A stretch of DNA of 64,000 nucleotides, from contig NC_092578.1 of the NCBI RefSeq assembly GCF_037975245.1, positions 17,925,821 through 17,989,820 on the forward strand. Reading direction: 5' to 3'. The DNA comes from Apostichopus japonicus (taxonomy: Eukaryota; Echinodermata; Holothuroidea; Aspidochirotida; Stichopodidae). Shown one piece after another: positions 52,801 to 61,710 of this stretch. The notes beneath the pieces were generated by a model that did not search any database, had not been told where the DNA came from, and saw only the letters and a program-made list of their open reading frames with translations. Both the position numbers and the translations under genes were made by a program. Every line of letters starts with the position of its first letter. Positions within the stretch are counted from its first letter, which is position 1.

Positions 52801-55800
52801 CCGATGTCATCATCTTTGAAGCCCTTAAAAGGAGCGTTCCAGGTGAATATGTTGAGAATCTCAATAGCTATGCAAATCTTACTAAAACTCAAACTCAAAT
52901 TTAAATTTGTTTCTTCCTTAAACTTTAAACATATGTCATACAGACATTTTATATATATATTTTTTTTGGGGGGGGAGGGGGCAGGGGTGGTACATACTTG
53001 CTTCTACATCAGCTAATCGGAACACCTTTTGGCACAAGCATGCACCTGGCACTGTGATTCGTAGTTGGATGAACCATCTTGTCCATCAATTATTTTGCCA
53101 TCAATTATTTTGTTTCCATCAATTGCAACCATCCATCAATTGCAACCATCAATTATTTTGCACATTTTCCTGTCAACGTTCCTCTTTCAAGAGTCCCGAA
53201 GCCGAGTTCCCGTCCCTCCTCTGTTACCTCCATCTTTCCTCTTCACCATCGGCCGAGATTCAGACGCACAAGTTCTCCATGCACAGTTCTCAGAGTATGG
53301 AGATTGCGCAGGGCAACCCCTTGGCCCTGATCCGATCTTGGTGCGAAGAGTTCAACCAATTTCTTCTGAAATGTTACGCAGCGGAGAAGTCTATACGGGT
53401 GCCTAAGGTTAGTGTCTTTGGGTTTTGTGGTTTTTGTGGTTTTCTTGTTCTCTCTTGTGGAGGGCATATTGCTTATCCGCGTTGTCCACATGTCCATGTG
53501 CCTGAATACTAAATTATAACACAGTGGCAGTATTCGCAGAGTAGTTTAAAACTGATATTGATATTGATAATGATATTGATAATGATATTGATAATGATAT
53601 TGATAATGATATTGATATTGATAATGAGTGACAAAGATGATAATGATATGATATTGATAATGATATTGATAATGATATTGATAATGAGTGACACAGATGA
53701 AAATAATATGACAATGATATTGGTATTGATAATGATATTGAAGATGAGTGACAAAGATGATAATGATATGATATTGATAATGATATTGATAATGATATTG
53801 ATCATGATATTGATGATGAGTGACAAAGATGAAAATAATATGACAATGATATTGATATTGATAATGATATTGAAGATGAGTGACAAAGATGATAATGATA
53901 TGATATTGATACTGATAATGATATTGATAATGAGTGACAAAGATGATAATGATATTGATAATGATATTGATAATGATATTGATAATGATATTGATAATGA
54001 TATTGATATTGATAATGAGTGACAAAGATGATAATGATATTGATAATGATATTGATAATGATATTGATAATGATATTGATAATGAGTGACAAAGTGACAA
54101 GACACAACCTAATCTGAATACCTTTCCCCAAGTTCTTCTTAGCCTTGTAAGAAGGTGACTGAATCTTTTTGGCTGTAAACATGCTCCAATAATCCAGGAA
54201 TTGGATTACAGCAGATGTTCTCTGTAAGCTTTACATTTCTATTATAACTTTGTTGCTTTATTTTTCCACTTGAAATGTGGTGCCAAAAAAACTTCTTTTC
54301 CAACAAATAGATTTTTTCTCCTCCCTCCCTGCCCTGTTTTACAGAGTATGATTATGTTCAGTCCAGTCTTTAACCTGCCCAGACTTATACGGCTGCCCAA
54401 GGAATACAGCCAGGTGTTTGAGTTTTACCGTAGACAGGTCTGTAGGAAGTGCAGTACCAAACCTCGGAAGCCCATGATTTGTCTGGTCTGTGGTAAACTG
54501 GTCTGCTGGGCCAGCGACTGCTGCGTACTCTTCAAACACAGCAAGAAATTCGGAGAAGGAATAGCGGTAAGTCACTTCTTGTTACAGATTATGGGTCGGT
54601 CAGTTTCAAAAGTATAATATCGCTTTATACAAGAACCGTTTCAACTCTGAGTGAGAGAGATGTTTCCTTGAGTGAGACAGCCGCCCAATGAAATTAAAAA
54701 GTTAAGACGACAAATGTGTAGACTTATATATTAGGTGTAAAGGTTCGAAGTTGAGGTTTCCTTGAATTTAGGAGTGGTCTAATTCTTCTCCAACTGAGCA
54801 TAGAACATCCATTGACTGAACCATTTCCCCCCCTAACAACAATGGAGGTGGGGAACAACCCCCCCCTCCCTGTAATGACCACACTAACCCAGCTTTGTTG
54901 GTAGAATGTTAAAAATTTAGATAAAAATCCCAAAGTATTTTAGATTGATTCTAATGAAGTTAGGAAGGACATAACATCTCCGTCTCTTTTTTCCACATCA
55001 GCACGCGAGAGACTGCGGATCGTTAGCAGCTATCTACCTCGACGTGGACTCTTCTCTGACGGTCCTGGTCCAAGGTCAGAGGTTATGCAGATGGGCGTCA
55101 TTATACCTAGACAGTCACGGAGAAGAGGACCGAGGGCTGAGGTAGGCAAATGACGCTCGAGTGGCCTGGTTGTACGAAAAAACAGCATTCTGCAAATTAA
55201 ACATTATGTGGCTATTTTGTTTGCAAAAATCTCATTCTTAGACAAAATGTTAACATTTCACACCTAACCTTTGAAGGCTTTGATAGCAGATAAACCAGAT
55301 CTGTATATACTAATAATATACTGTAGGAATGTGGCAGCAGGGATGATTAAACTGTTGGTGATTACTTTCAGATAAACATTACTTTAGCTTGTGGCGGAAG
55401 AAATTCCACGTATGATTCTAGTCGTGCTGGTTAAAGTGAAACTTGAAGTTATGGACTCTACTGTATTTGTATTCAAAATCAGTCGGAACTTATTTAAACG
55501 TCTAATCAAACACTAGAGGGCCCGACAGTTTGATGCTAAGTAGGATCTTCTTCAAAGGTGAATTGAATTCTCTTCCAATCACTTTTATACATTGATGTAC
55601 TATTTGATTTGGGTGGATTTGTTCACTTAGATGATTTAATCTTTTAAAAACAGACTTGACAATAAGTTTAAATACTGCCATCATTTGTTAAATTTCTTTA
55701 TAGCACAATCGGTATATTTTGTCTGTCTACGGTATGCGTTTGACAACAGTCTTGGATAAACATTGACAAGAGAAGACGAACATGCTTCTAATATACATGT

Positions 55801-55954
55801 GTCTTTTTCTTTTATTTTTCTTATTTTTTACAGAAGGGGAAAGCCTCTGTATCTATGTCAAGAGAGGTTCGATCTTTTAGAGAAATTGTGGCAATCCGTC
55901 AAATTGAAGCATTTCTGTAAGGGATGGGAGTGGCACCTCGGCGGACACGAGTAG
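21019..55954 (+). CDS. UBR3: E3 ubiquitin-protein ligase UBR3 (complete, 39 coding exons)
   Basis: UBR3 is a cytosolic RING E3 ligase of the UBR-box family; vertebrate UBR3 works with UBE2A/B-type E2 enzymes and, unlike UBR1/2, is not a classical N-degron reader. Joining 39 exons with consistent phases yields 5,550 bases, that is 1,849 residues and a stop, against about 1,890 in human. The start ATG at 21019 has a favourable AACATGG context and an in-frame TGA at 21001-21003. Recognisable landmarks, in order: UBR box (residues about 79-146), NHVVHISVQLFSNEAL (exon 6), WPIVSDFSNILSHQSVA (exon 7), GMNLNKREL (exon 8), CGMWVRNGLQM (exon 11), RING-H2 (about 1187-1316), RTNIELYLVKRGG (exon 30), and the C-terminal HARDCGSLAA and SHGEEDRGL blocks. 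Thirty-six introns are GT-AG, one is GC-AG and one AT-AC. Exon coordinates are given in the entries that follow. Confidence 0.95.
21473..21651. repeat. TTAGGG-like degenerate array inside inverted ends (UBR3 intron 1)
   Basis: From 21519 to 21635 the sequence is made of GGGTTAGG, AGTAGGG and AATAGGG units, resembling vertebrate-type telomere repeats. It is bracketed by AATCCGTACCATATGA (21473-21488) and TCGAATGGTACAGATT (21636-21651), which are inverted to each other at 13 of 16 positions. That bracket suggests a small mobile repeat with an internal minisatellite, not a chromosome-end fusion. Confidence 0.7.
22315..22510 (+). mobile_element. tRNA-derived SINE family A, 5'-truncated copy (UBR3 intron 1)
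   Basis: Starts inside the B box (GAGTTCGAGTCACTCC) and shares AATGTATGTCGTC, GAGTTGTTGACAATTGACAA, GAGACTGACT..GGTCAGCTTG and CAGGAGGATCTAAAATAC with the fuller copy at 36017-36262. The A-box half is missing. It ends in (ATT)n. Confidence 0.85.
23134..23255. repeat. Perfect 56-bp inverted repeat with 10-base loop (UBR3 intron 2)
   Basis: Arms 23134-23189 and 23200-23255 are exact reverse complements, separated by TGTAATTTAG. Each arm contains CTCTGAAGAAGATCCTGC followed by TAGGATCGAAACGTCAGGCC on one strand. A transcript would fold into a very stable hairpin. Confidence 0.95.
23567..34790 (+). CDS. UBR3: UBR3 exons 3-13: helical body
   Basis: Exons: 23567-23713, 24041-24142, 25287-25426, 26058-26274, 27770-27967, 30056-30189, 31164-31316, 31833-31922, 32673-32801, 33537-33604 and 34657-34790. 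Family signatures: LGGVLRRVI (exon 3), FVGELLFWTAVYNFPQEM (exon 5), HISVQLFSNEALA (exon 6), LSHQSVASYF (exon 7), MNLNKRELGYHVEFEP (exon 8), VSFHIPLIRYLSVFLKQ (exon 9), MFPLQIM (exon 10), WVRNGLQMRCQAMTY (exon 11). Exon 12 ends GAGAG followed by a GC donor and exon 13 completes the Arg of the conserved FERFKV. Exon 4 (YRAAMEYLAYPDLSGF) is less conserved but its phase and splice sites fit. Confidence 0.9.
24693..25058 (+). mobile_element. TTAA-flanked MITE, copy 1 (UBR3 intron 4)
   Basis: About 366 bases between TTAA sites. Left end GGCATTGAAGACTC; right end GAGTCTTCACTCCC, so the ends are inverted repeats. Shares ACAGTAATGAAACGTGATAC, GAGATGTCCATC, GGTAGCAAGCTG, GGGATCGAT and GAAACTAGGTCAGATTACC with copies 2 and 3. 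TTAA flanks fit piggyBac-type insertion, but the TTAA could also be part of the inverted repeat. Confidence 0.85.
26330..26870. repeat. Interspersed repeat with G-runs (UBR3 intron 6)
   Basis: Contains two AAAGTGGGGGGGGGCACAA-like runs at about 26348-26370 and 26703-26726 with GGGCAC spacers, resembling the G/C-run MITEs elsewhere. The segment 26725-26860 (ACCCGTACTAAACGATAATAA, TATAGTCCAAAACAAATTCA) is repeated at about 35200-35300. Element ends could not be fixed. Confidence 0.55.
27213..27520 (+). mobile_element. tRNA-derived SINE family B, near full-length (UBR3 intron 6)
   Basis: The head reads GAGCGTGGTGGCC..GGCTAAGG (A box) and TCTGGTTCGATTCCTGCC (B box at 27269-27279). The body contains CCTTGGGCAAGATGCTTTAT and GTCTCTGGGACAGGTTATC. 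The tail GTAAAGCGCTTTGAGACC and AAGCGCTATATAAA, followed by ATT-rich sequence, is a SINE 3' end style shared across animals. Inserted just upstream of exon 7 (about 250 bases away). Confidence 0.9.
29190..29755 (+). repeat. (CCTA)n / CAGTA minisatellite (UBR3 intron 7)
   Basis: About 565 bases of CTAC and CTACAGTAC units, imperfect. Gives long Tyr-Leu-Pro-Thr open frames (one of 200 codons) with no biological support. Confidence 0.95.
30551..30854 (-). mobile_element. SINE family B, minus-strand copy (UBR3 intron 8)
   Basis: Reads as the reverse complement of 27213-27520: (ATA)n and TTTATATAGCGC at the left, GATAACCTGTCCCAGAGAC, then GCATCTTGCCCAAGG, and a decayed tRNA-like head ending CACCACACTCTC. 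The B box is degraded. Confidence 0.88.
33605..34656 (+). other. UBR3 intron 12, GC-AG type
   Basis: Donor is GAGAG|GCAAGT and acceptor TATGTTCAG. The GC donor is the only one that gives the conserved FERFK junction; the rest of the site matches the strong AG|GCAAGT consensus seen at genuine GC-AG introns. The intron contains MITE copy 2 ending 26 bases before the acceptor. Confidence 0.85.
34270..34630 (+). mobile_element. TTAA-flanked MITE, copy 2 (UBR3 intron 12)
   Basis: Left end AGGCATTGAAGACTCGCC and right end GCGAGTCTTCACACCCT between TTAA sites. Same orientation as copy 1. Its right edge is 26 bases upstream of exon 13, so the element supplies the likely branch-point neighbourhood. 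Confidence 0.88.
35085..35320 (-). mobile_element. SINE-like fragment (UBR3 intron 13)
   Basis: Starts (AAT)n then ATTTATATAGCAC, the reverse complement of the SINE tail type seen in family B, but the body differs. It shares ACCCGTACTAAACGATAATA and CATATAGTCC with 26725-26860. No tRNA-like head is visible. Confidence 0.5.
35407..43893 (+). CDS. UBR3: UBR3 exons 14-24: middle region
   Basis: Exons: 35407-35492, 36282-36341, 36785-36948, 37803-37950, 38854-38958, 39560-39703, 40467-40596, 41225-41365, 42351-42535, 42897-43063 and 43805-43893. Exons 14 and 15 (DDRTYSKLQDK / IPEKTGVIN) are joined over the AT-AC intron. Exon 16 uses the acceptor at 36783-36784 and reads QQGKYSPKPEIWEKEFDP, a clear family match. 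Exon 17 encodes LNKSGKYKDKKLPWPPF. Exons 18-22 are acidic, low in conservation and resemble the variable linker of vertebrate UBR3. Exon 24 is a Lys/Arg/Gln-rich helix (RRMIAKLAQQQKQFLESAF) just before the RING. Exon 22 uses a weak donor, GAG|GTCGGT. Confidence 0.88.
35493..36281 (+). other. UBR3 intron 14: U12-type AT-AC intron
   Basis: The intron begins ATATCCTTTT, the exact U12 donor consensus. It has TTTCCTTAAT at 36262-36271, matching the U12 branch site (TTCCTTAAC) 11-12 bases before the end, and it ends CCATAC. Joining LQDK to IPEKTG reproduces the family sequence (human: LDLIPEN). No GT-AG alternative keeps the frame. It contains a SINE A copy. Confidence 0.93.
36017..36262 (+). mobile_element. 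tRNA-derived SINE family A, fuller copy (inside U12 intron)
   Basis: A box in GTCTCAGTGGTTAACGCC and B box GGTTCGAGTC at 36066-36075. The rest matches 22315-22510. The tail is (ATACATAC)n and abuts the U12 branch site. Confidence 0.88.
37285..37332. repeat. (TTAA)n palindrome (UBR3 intron 16)
   Basis: TTAATTAATTAATT arms around TTTAAA form a long self-complementary AT tract. A similar tract lies at 57735-57790. Confidence 0.8.
41790..42080 (-). mobile_element. SINE family B, divergent minus-strand copy (UBR3 intron 21)
   Basis: Matches the family B head end best: ATAAAGCGCCTTGCCCAAGG, a decayed B box, and CACAACGCTCTCAC at the right. The left half (GGTCATTGGTAACTTGTC) is more diverged and carries an insertion around 41820-41940. 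Confidence 0.7.
44186..44550 (-). mobile_element. TTAA-flanked MITE, copy 3, inverted (UBR3 intron 24)
   Basis: Reverse complement of copies 1 and 2, with TTAA at both edges (44186-44189 and 44547-44550). Ends GGTGTGAAGACTC and GGCGAGTCTTCAATGCC. Confidence 0.88.
45052..48145 (+). CDS. UBR3: UBR3 exons 25-28: RING-H2 domain
   Basis: Exons: 45052-45198, 46473-46609, 46925-47035 and 47942-48145. The catalytic RING that recruits the E2 enzyme is split over four exons, with a long insert between the first and later zinc ligands, as in other UBR3 proteins. Ligands by position: Cys1187 and Cys1190 (YECVIC), Cys1278, His1280, His1283 and Cys1286 (QTCGHYVHIKC), Cys1313 and Cys1316 (YECPICRQ). All eight are present, so the ligase is predicted active. 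After CPICRQLANTILPC the sequence is less conserved. Exon 25 ends at a weak donor AAAG|GTCGGT. Confidence 0.93.
48766..55954 (+). CDS. UBR3: UBR3 exons 29-39: C-terminal domain
   Basis: Exons: 48766-48896, 49452-49540, 50297-50396, 50764-50858, 51064-51176, 51766-51873, 52492-52617, 53192-53407, 54345-54566, 55002-55141 and 55834-55954 (TAG 55952-55954). Conserved blocks: ARTNIELYLVKRGG (exons 29-30), VYHLPQPI (exon 32), WSPLAIENYL (exon 35), LPKEYSQVFEFYRRQVCRKC (exon 37), then a Cys-rich module CLVCGKLVC, HARDCGSLAAIYLD and LYLDSHGEEDRGLR (exons 37-38), and GKPLYLCQERF (exon 39). This is the UBR-family C-terminal module. The protein ends HLGGHE where human ends in HYNGL, a good length match. 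Confidence 0.93.
49627..50215 (+). repeat. 29-bp minisatellite, about 20 units (UBR3 intron 30)
   Basis: The unit begins GCATTTATAGCTGGGTATAT and ends TACTGTTGA. Most units are intact; variants include GTGTATT for GTATATT and GTTTA for GTTGA. The array decays at its right end. Unit homogeneity suggests recent expansion. Confidence 0.95.
53546..54095 (+). repeat. GATATTGATAAT satellite with higher-order GAGTGACAAAGATGA spacer (UBR3 intron 36)
   Basis: Twelve-base GATATTGATAAT units are grouped in blocks separated by GAGTGACAAAGATGATAATG. Long open frames in several phases on both strands follow from the period being a multiple of three. Confidence 0.95.
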
Positions 55955-58879
55955 AAGCGAATGGACTCTGATGAGAGTTTCTACTCGATGTCGGGGAGAG
56001 GCAGAGAGAGAGGTAGGTTACCACGGCAACCGCCGTGGAGGATCGAGATGAAGGAGGAGAGATCGTGTGTTCAGTTCGCAGAGGTTCCTTGCTTTGTGTT
56101 GGTTTGCTTCTTTGGTTTTTTGCTTTATCAAAGTTATCTCTGCCTTTTACTAGTTTGAGATGTGTGGTGAACTCTCGGAAACTCAGTGCTACCTCTGATT
56201 TGGGCATATATATTAAAATTAATTCTGAAAGTTTTCAAGACTATTTCGGTGGTCCTTCTGACCTTCGCTAGGGTAGTAAAGGTAATTGGTGATTTACCTT
56301 CAGTTATTCGGCACCCACTCTCTGCTATTCGTAAGGTTTGGTGAGGTGATTGTGACAGTTGCCCATTGTCAGATCATACACATCTTTGAGAGTCCACCGG
56401 GTCGCCTCACCACGTTCGATCGTTACGTTCAGGTTTTTTCGAGGTTCAATCTTTGTTTGGATTGAACTAAATGGCAGATTTCTACTAACCAAGTTTTGCA
56501 ATGTTTTCTTGCAGAGATACTTTTAGCAATCAACATCTAATGAGTTGAAATAATTAACTTTTCTTTGAATATTTAGAACTTGAGAAGTTACACTGCATGC
56601 TGTGATATTTGAAGTAAAAGATAAAAAAAAAAAAATGTGTGCAATTTACGCTTCATGTTTTATCTTCTAATTTAAATGTCAGAGGATTTCTAAAAGTGCC
56701 AAAATAGCCTTGCGTTCTTTCTTTCTTGGTGATGTTTGGAGGAGCAACGTCTGAAACTTTATAGCTGCCCGGCTATTAAAGAAAGTTTAGGCAGTCAAAT
56801 CTTCGGCCATTTCTGACTTAAATAGTCTGAGTAAACTATTTTTGAAGTGCAGAGGATTCGCCAACTGCATGATGGGATTGATACTATTAATAGTAACAGA
56901 GGACATAGGCAGATGCCAGTTCGTTTGATCAAATTGCATATTTTTTATGTCCTGCAGAGTATGTCAATAAGTTAATATATGCTCTCTATAAACCAGAACA
57001 CCAAACTGGGCAAAGTTAGTATGGTAAAGACTATGATATGCACACCCTTCATAATAATGATAATGTCAACAGCAAAGAAAGTATAACAATTACAGACTTT
57101 TGCAGAGCTTTTATGGCAATTTTGAGGTACTGTGTTAAGTATCTTAAATGTTTGTGGCTAGATAATGGGAGAAGTTATAAGAATATGATGAAATTAAAAA
57201 GAAAAAAAATTGGCATATTCAGACAGAAGATCTTAATATTTTAGTATCTGAGACAATTGTATTGAAAATAAAATCAGATGTGAGCTCCTTATATCAAAAT
57301 ATGTTTAACATTGTTCGCACACATAATTTGCATTCAATATCACAGTATTTAAAAAATGTCAATCTTTAAGAAATCCCATTTCCAGGGACAAGGTCTTAAA
57401 ATATCTGATATTTGGAAATATAGAAACAAATCTTTAATATCGAATGTCTTAGCATTAAAATATTGAGATATTTACAAATGTCAAGATTTCAATGTTTAAC
57501 AGTTATAATATCGACACGTGCAAATACAATGTAGTAACATCTAAATATGTGAACATTTAGATGTTGATATATCAAGATAAACGTTAGTAATATGATATGA
57601 GATGTTTACCTCCGTACCGCAATGTCACCTTAACAGCTCTGTAGACTTATTTGTATTGGCCTTACAAGCCTGATGATATTGTTTCTTAAAAAAAAATTAC
57701 AGTCTGTTCTTTTGCCGATGTTATCTACTCATAGATTAATAATTAATTAATTAAACGATTAATAATTAATTAATTACAAAAATTAATTAATGAAAAGAAG
57801 TGTTGGGTAAGAAGATTAAAACGATGGTTGGGTATAAGTGAGAGTTACCAAACATTACGGTCTGTCTAAAGAAAAATGTTATGATGAACTTTATGTAATA
57901 TGTTCAACAAATTACTGAATAGTGTGAAACATTTACTTTTGATGTGGTCTATAATAACCTTGTAAGTGTAAATGCTGGAGGCTTCAGTCTGTTGAACTGT
58001 ACGATGTCACTATGCTGTTTTACTAACATGATGAAATGACCCTGTTAGACAAAGAAGTATTGCGTACAAGCAAAACACAGAACGGTTGTTTTTTACGGGT
58101 AAATTGTGGTGCTTTAGCCAAATATATTTCAGGTAGATAGGATACTGTGATGTTTTGTCATAAGATTCTCTCCGTTTTTTTCTTTTTAAAATTAGAAAAG
58201 GATATTTTTGTGAGCAAGTTAAGCAAATCTAAGCTGTATTTAGGTAGTTCTGAAAATGCGAGCGGTAAATCAACTCTCCATGCTACATCTTCTTCAAGGG
58301 CTCTGTTTTTACGATAAAAGTTTGTAGAAGGTAATTAGAAAGTTTAAAAACTTGATTGGTTACAATCAGAAACTTTGGCACCGATTTTCAATCAAGTTTT
58401 TGTTAATTGTTCATTAATTCTCGTCTGTGTTTTGATGGTTTAACTAACAAATTTCTGAACATGTTACTAGTAGAGGTCTTTGCAAGAATTTGATAGATCA
58501 TTTTCAAAGATAGAAGATGGTAAGGTCTGTCAGGTGGAAGCCATGACAGCCAGGTAATTTATTTATAAGGCACAGTATATTATTAAATGCAAGTTATATA
58601 GTTGTTTTTTTCCCTTTTATCATGTCTTCATGATCATGCTAACTTTAAATTTAATTTTGATGTTCTTAAATATGTAAAAGTTTGAATGTGTAAGGTGATA
58701 ACTTTATACCTAGTATAGATAACATATATGATGAGATAGTCACCTTTAATTGCAGTTAATAAATTAAGTCATGCTTTTAAAGAACCATTCGTTTGTCTTG
58801 CAAGCTTTCTGAGAGATGAAGGTGGGTTAAGCAGAGGCCCCCCGATTCCCACCCTCTGCCCAGACATGAACAAGGAAAC
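55955..58879 (+). other. UBR3 3' UTR and downstream flank
   Basis: Sequence after the TAG. Candidate polyadenylation signals AATAAA lie at 57267-57272 and 58758-58763; which is used cannot be told. The stretch is AT-rich with TTTAAATATTTTGATAT-like motifs at 57350-57600 and an (AATTAATT)n tract at 57735-57790. No further exon is recognised. Confidence 0.5.
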
Positions 58880-59357
58880 ACTAAGATGTAACACGCACAA
58901 TTAATGGACACCAAACTGTCACACATGGAATAAGGAGAACCCATGCTGTAACATGTGAAACTAGGAGATGGCAGTCTGTAACATGTGAAACTAGTGACAG
59001 TAATATGTATGAAAGAGAACGGAGATACCAATGGTAAATCAAGTTATTAGGAGACACCATGCTATAACACGTGGAATAAGGAGACACCATGCTGTAAAAA
59101 CATATGAAACTAGGAGATGGCATTCTGCAGCACATGGAACTAGGAGATATTAAGGGTAACACAACTAATTAGGAGACACAATGCTGTAACACGTGGAGTA
59201 AGGAGACACCATGCTGTAACATGTGAAACTAGGAGATGGCATACACACATATTAGGAGACACCAAACTGTCACACATGGAATAAGGAGACACCATGCTGT
59301 AACACTTGAAACCAGGAGACAGCAATATGTAACAATGTGAACAGGGAGATACCAATC
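58880..59357. repeat. About 30-bp minisatellite (left part)
   Basis: Imperfect units of the form GGAGACACCATGCTGTAACA followed by TGTGAAACTA. About 14 units. One or two further units appear at 61660-61710, beyond an intervening repeat block. Confidence 0.85.
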
Positions 59358-59687
59358 TCAGGGGTGTATCCAGGATTTTCTAAACCGGGGGGCGCGAATG
59401 ACTATCTAAGTGGAGCGCCACCATCGGTTGGCGCGCAGCGTACAAGAAAATTTCTGGTTTTTATACCCCCCAGATCACCGGAAATGGCACTTCTCAGGCT
59501 TGAAAATGACCAACCAGTTGTACACTTTTGCATGAGAACCAAGTATTTCCCAATAGTTTTTTTTTTTCCATCCATAACCTTTTGAGGATTTTCACCAGTC
59601 ACACATCATGTTCTACCTCATCGCATCTCCTGTGGATCATTGCTTTTGTAGGTGATTCTATACGTCACGGCCCACAATACCCGACAG

Positions 59688-60068
59688 CAGTGGCAGAGCT
59701 AGGGGTATCGGTCAGGAGGGGCGAGAATGGTCTGTAGGGGCGCTTTCGACACTGTCTAAGTGGAGTGCCACCACAGGTTGGCGCATAGCGCACAGAAATC
59801 TTTTGAATAAAGATACTCCCTAGATCGCCGGAAATGACCCTTTCCGGTCCTGGCTAATTTGCAGATAAACGAAGAATAAATAGGTGTAATCGCCAAATTT
59901 TACCAACAAAATGTGACAAATGTCAATAGGTAGATGAGAGCGCAATAAAAAGGCAATAATCGCGAATAAGTAAAAAGTGGTAAAGAGGTGAAAAGGGCGC
60001 CAGCAGTCCATTTGAGTCCGTCGGGGGGGGGGGCATCCGCCCCCTGACTGTATGGACGCTCCGCCACT
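59688..60068 (-). mobile_element. hAT-like MITE, inverted second copy of the 6270-6589 family
   Basis: Begins CAGTGGCAGAGCTAGGGGTA and ends GACGCTCCGCCACT. It matches the reverse complement of 6270-6589 with an insertion of about 60 bases. The flanks show no matching 8-mers. Confidence 0.8.
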
Positions 60069-61484
60069 CCCCACTTTTCAAGGTTTTCAGCCCATTATTT
60101 GTTCAGAATTTGAAACTTCACATTTGCCGTGAATAAACTCACTTCAAAACATACCCATAATGTTACAAAAAATGTCATCTATGGACTACCAATATAGAAA
60201 AACCTCCTTCAACCCCTAACAGACCGGTCAGAACTACACGAGTAGAGGGAAGTATGATGAAGAATGTTGGTAAGGAAATTTTCGAAAATTCAATCACAGT
60301 TAATTTATTTGGTGTACAAATATTAACCCCTCTTATAACGGCTATTATAAAACTTGGTTGAAGGAAATGAAAAAATACGAGATATTTCCGAAACCGAACA
60401 CTACACACATAGGCGTAGGAGGCGGGGGGGCTCCTACTGAAAGAAAAATAAATTGCAATGATGTAGTTAAAGGAAATGAATAGTTTAAGAAATACCTCCT
60501 TGATAATTAAAATAAAGTTCTAAGCTTGGCCGACTAATTCGCCATTACTAATGTAAAAGAGAATTTGACATAATTGGACCACCATGCTTTTTCTCCATCT
60601 ACATAAGACATTTCGTTGTTTACATTAGCATCCCGCGGTCTACTGCGCAATTTCCACGGACCGTACGGTACACGATGGCATGCGATGTAATAACCGATGG
60701 TTGCTTATATGACATTGACATTAACATGTTGAACGCGCGCGGAGCGCGTGAAAAGTTTAGGTGATATTTTTCGGGCAAGTCGTTTACAGCCCCCAAACTC
60801 AAATTGGGTTCCTATGACTACACCATTTTCATGCTCACTGATATGATGTGATATCTGCTGTTTGCTTTACAAATTTGAACAGGCGCGCCAAGGGAGGGAC
60901 GAAGCCTGTAGGCAAACTATCTAAGCGTAGCGCCACCACGAGTTGGCGCGAAGCGTACAAGAAAATTTTGGCCGAAAATGCCTCCCAGATCGCTGGAAAT
61001 GGCACTACCCAGGACCATGGGTTGGCGCGAAGCGTACAAGAAAATTTTGGCCAAAAATGCCTCCAGATCGCTGGAAATGACAGTTCCCATGCCTTGTAAG
61101 TTTCATCTAAGCATTTTCTATTTTGAAATTACTAGCGATATCATAAAATCATATGCTGGGGGGAGGGGGGGCGGTCGCCCCTTCCCAAAATGCGTCATAT
61201 TCCCCGACGACTCAGTCGAGACCTGCCACAGTTGGTTTCATAGCACAATTGTTTTAGGCGTCCATACACACACACGCGTTATGATAGACAATATATAGTA
61301 TATATATAGATACATTAGTGAGAGAGGAAAAATGGAAACGTCCAAAGTGGAGTTGTTGGTATAAGGGTAGGGTGAGGCGCACGCCCCTTCCGAAATCCTC
61401 GAACCGTCACTGGCTACCCGGCCATGTGTATATAATAGGGATCAGCGCTGTGATGTCACTGTTCCTCGTTCTCTTCCCGGTGTA

Positions 61485-61612
61485 TCGGCGTTTTTCTTTT
61501 ACTCCCTCCTTTTCTCCCTTTTCTCTCTTTCTTCTTTTTCTTTTCCATTCCTTCCTCCTCTTTTTTCCCCTCTTTTTTCTTCTCTTTTTTTTCTCTCCTC
61601 TTTTTCTTACCC
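61485..61612 (+). repeat. Polypyrimidine tract
   Basis: About 125 bases of almost pure C/T (CTTTTT, CCCTCC, TTCTTC units). The minus strand gives an artificial Lys/Arg/Glu-rich frame. Confidence 0.9.
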
Positions 61613-61710
61613 GGGGGGCGCGTGCCCCCAACGCCCCCCCCCCCCTGGATACGCGCCTGAACCTGTAGCATGTGGAACTAGGAGACAAAAAGCTGTAACT
61701 ATCACTTGGA

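Larger units (their letters stand above)
59359..61659. mobile_element. Composite 2.3-kb repeat insertion splitting the minisatellite
   Basis: Left end CAGGGGTGTATCCAGG and right end CCTGGATACGCGCCTG are inverted repeats (14 of 16). Minisatellite units lie on both sides. Inside: a GGTTGGCGCGCAGCGTACAAG block at 59359-59480, an inverted copy of the 6270-6589 MITE, two tandem AGTTGGCGCGAAGCGTACAA blocks at 60930-61085, and a polypyrimidine tract. No transposase frame is seen and no clean target-site duplication was found, so a single insertion is inferred. Confidence 0.5.

Noticed and set aside
53509-54182. Long open frames up to 198 codons on both strands
   Set aside because: They follow from the 12-bp satellite whose period is a multiple of three, inside UBR3 intron 36.
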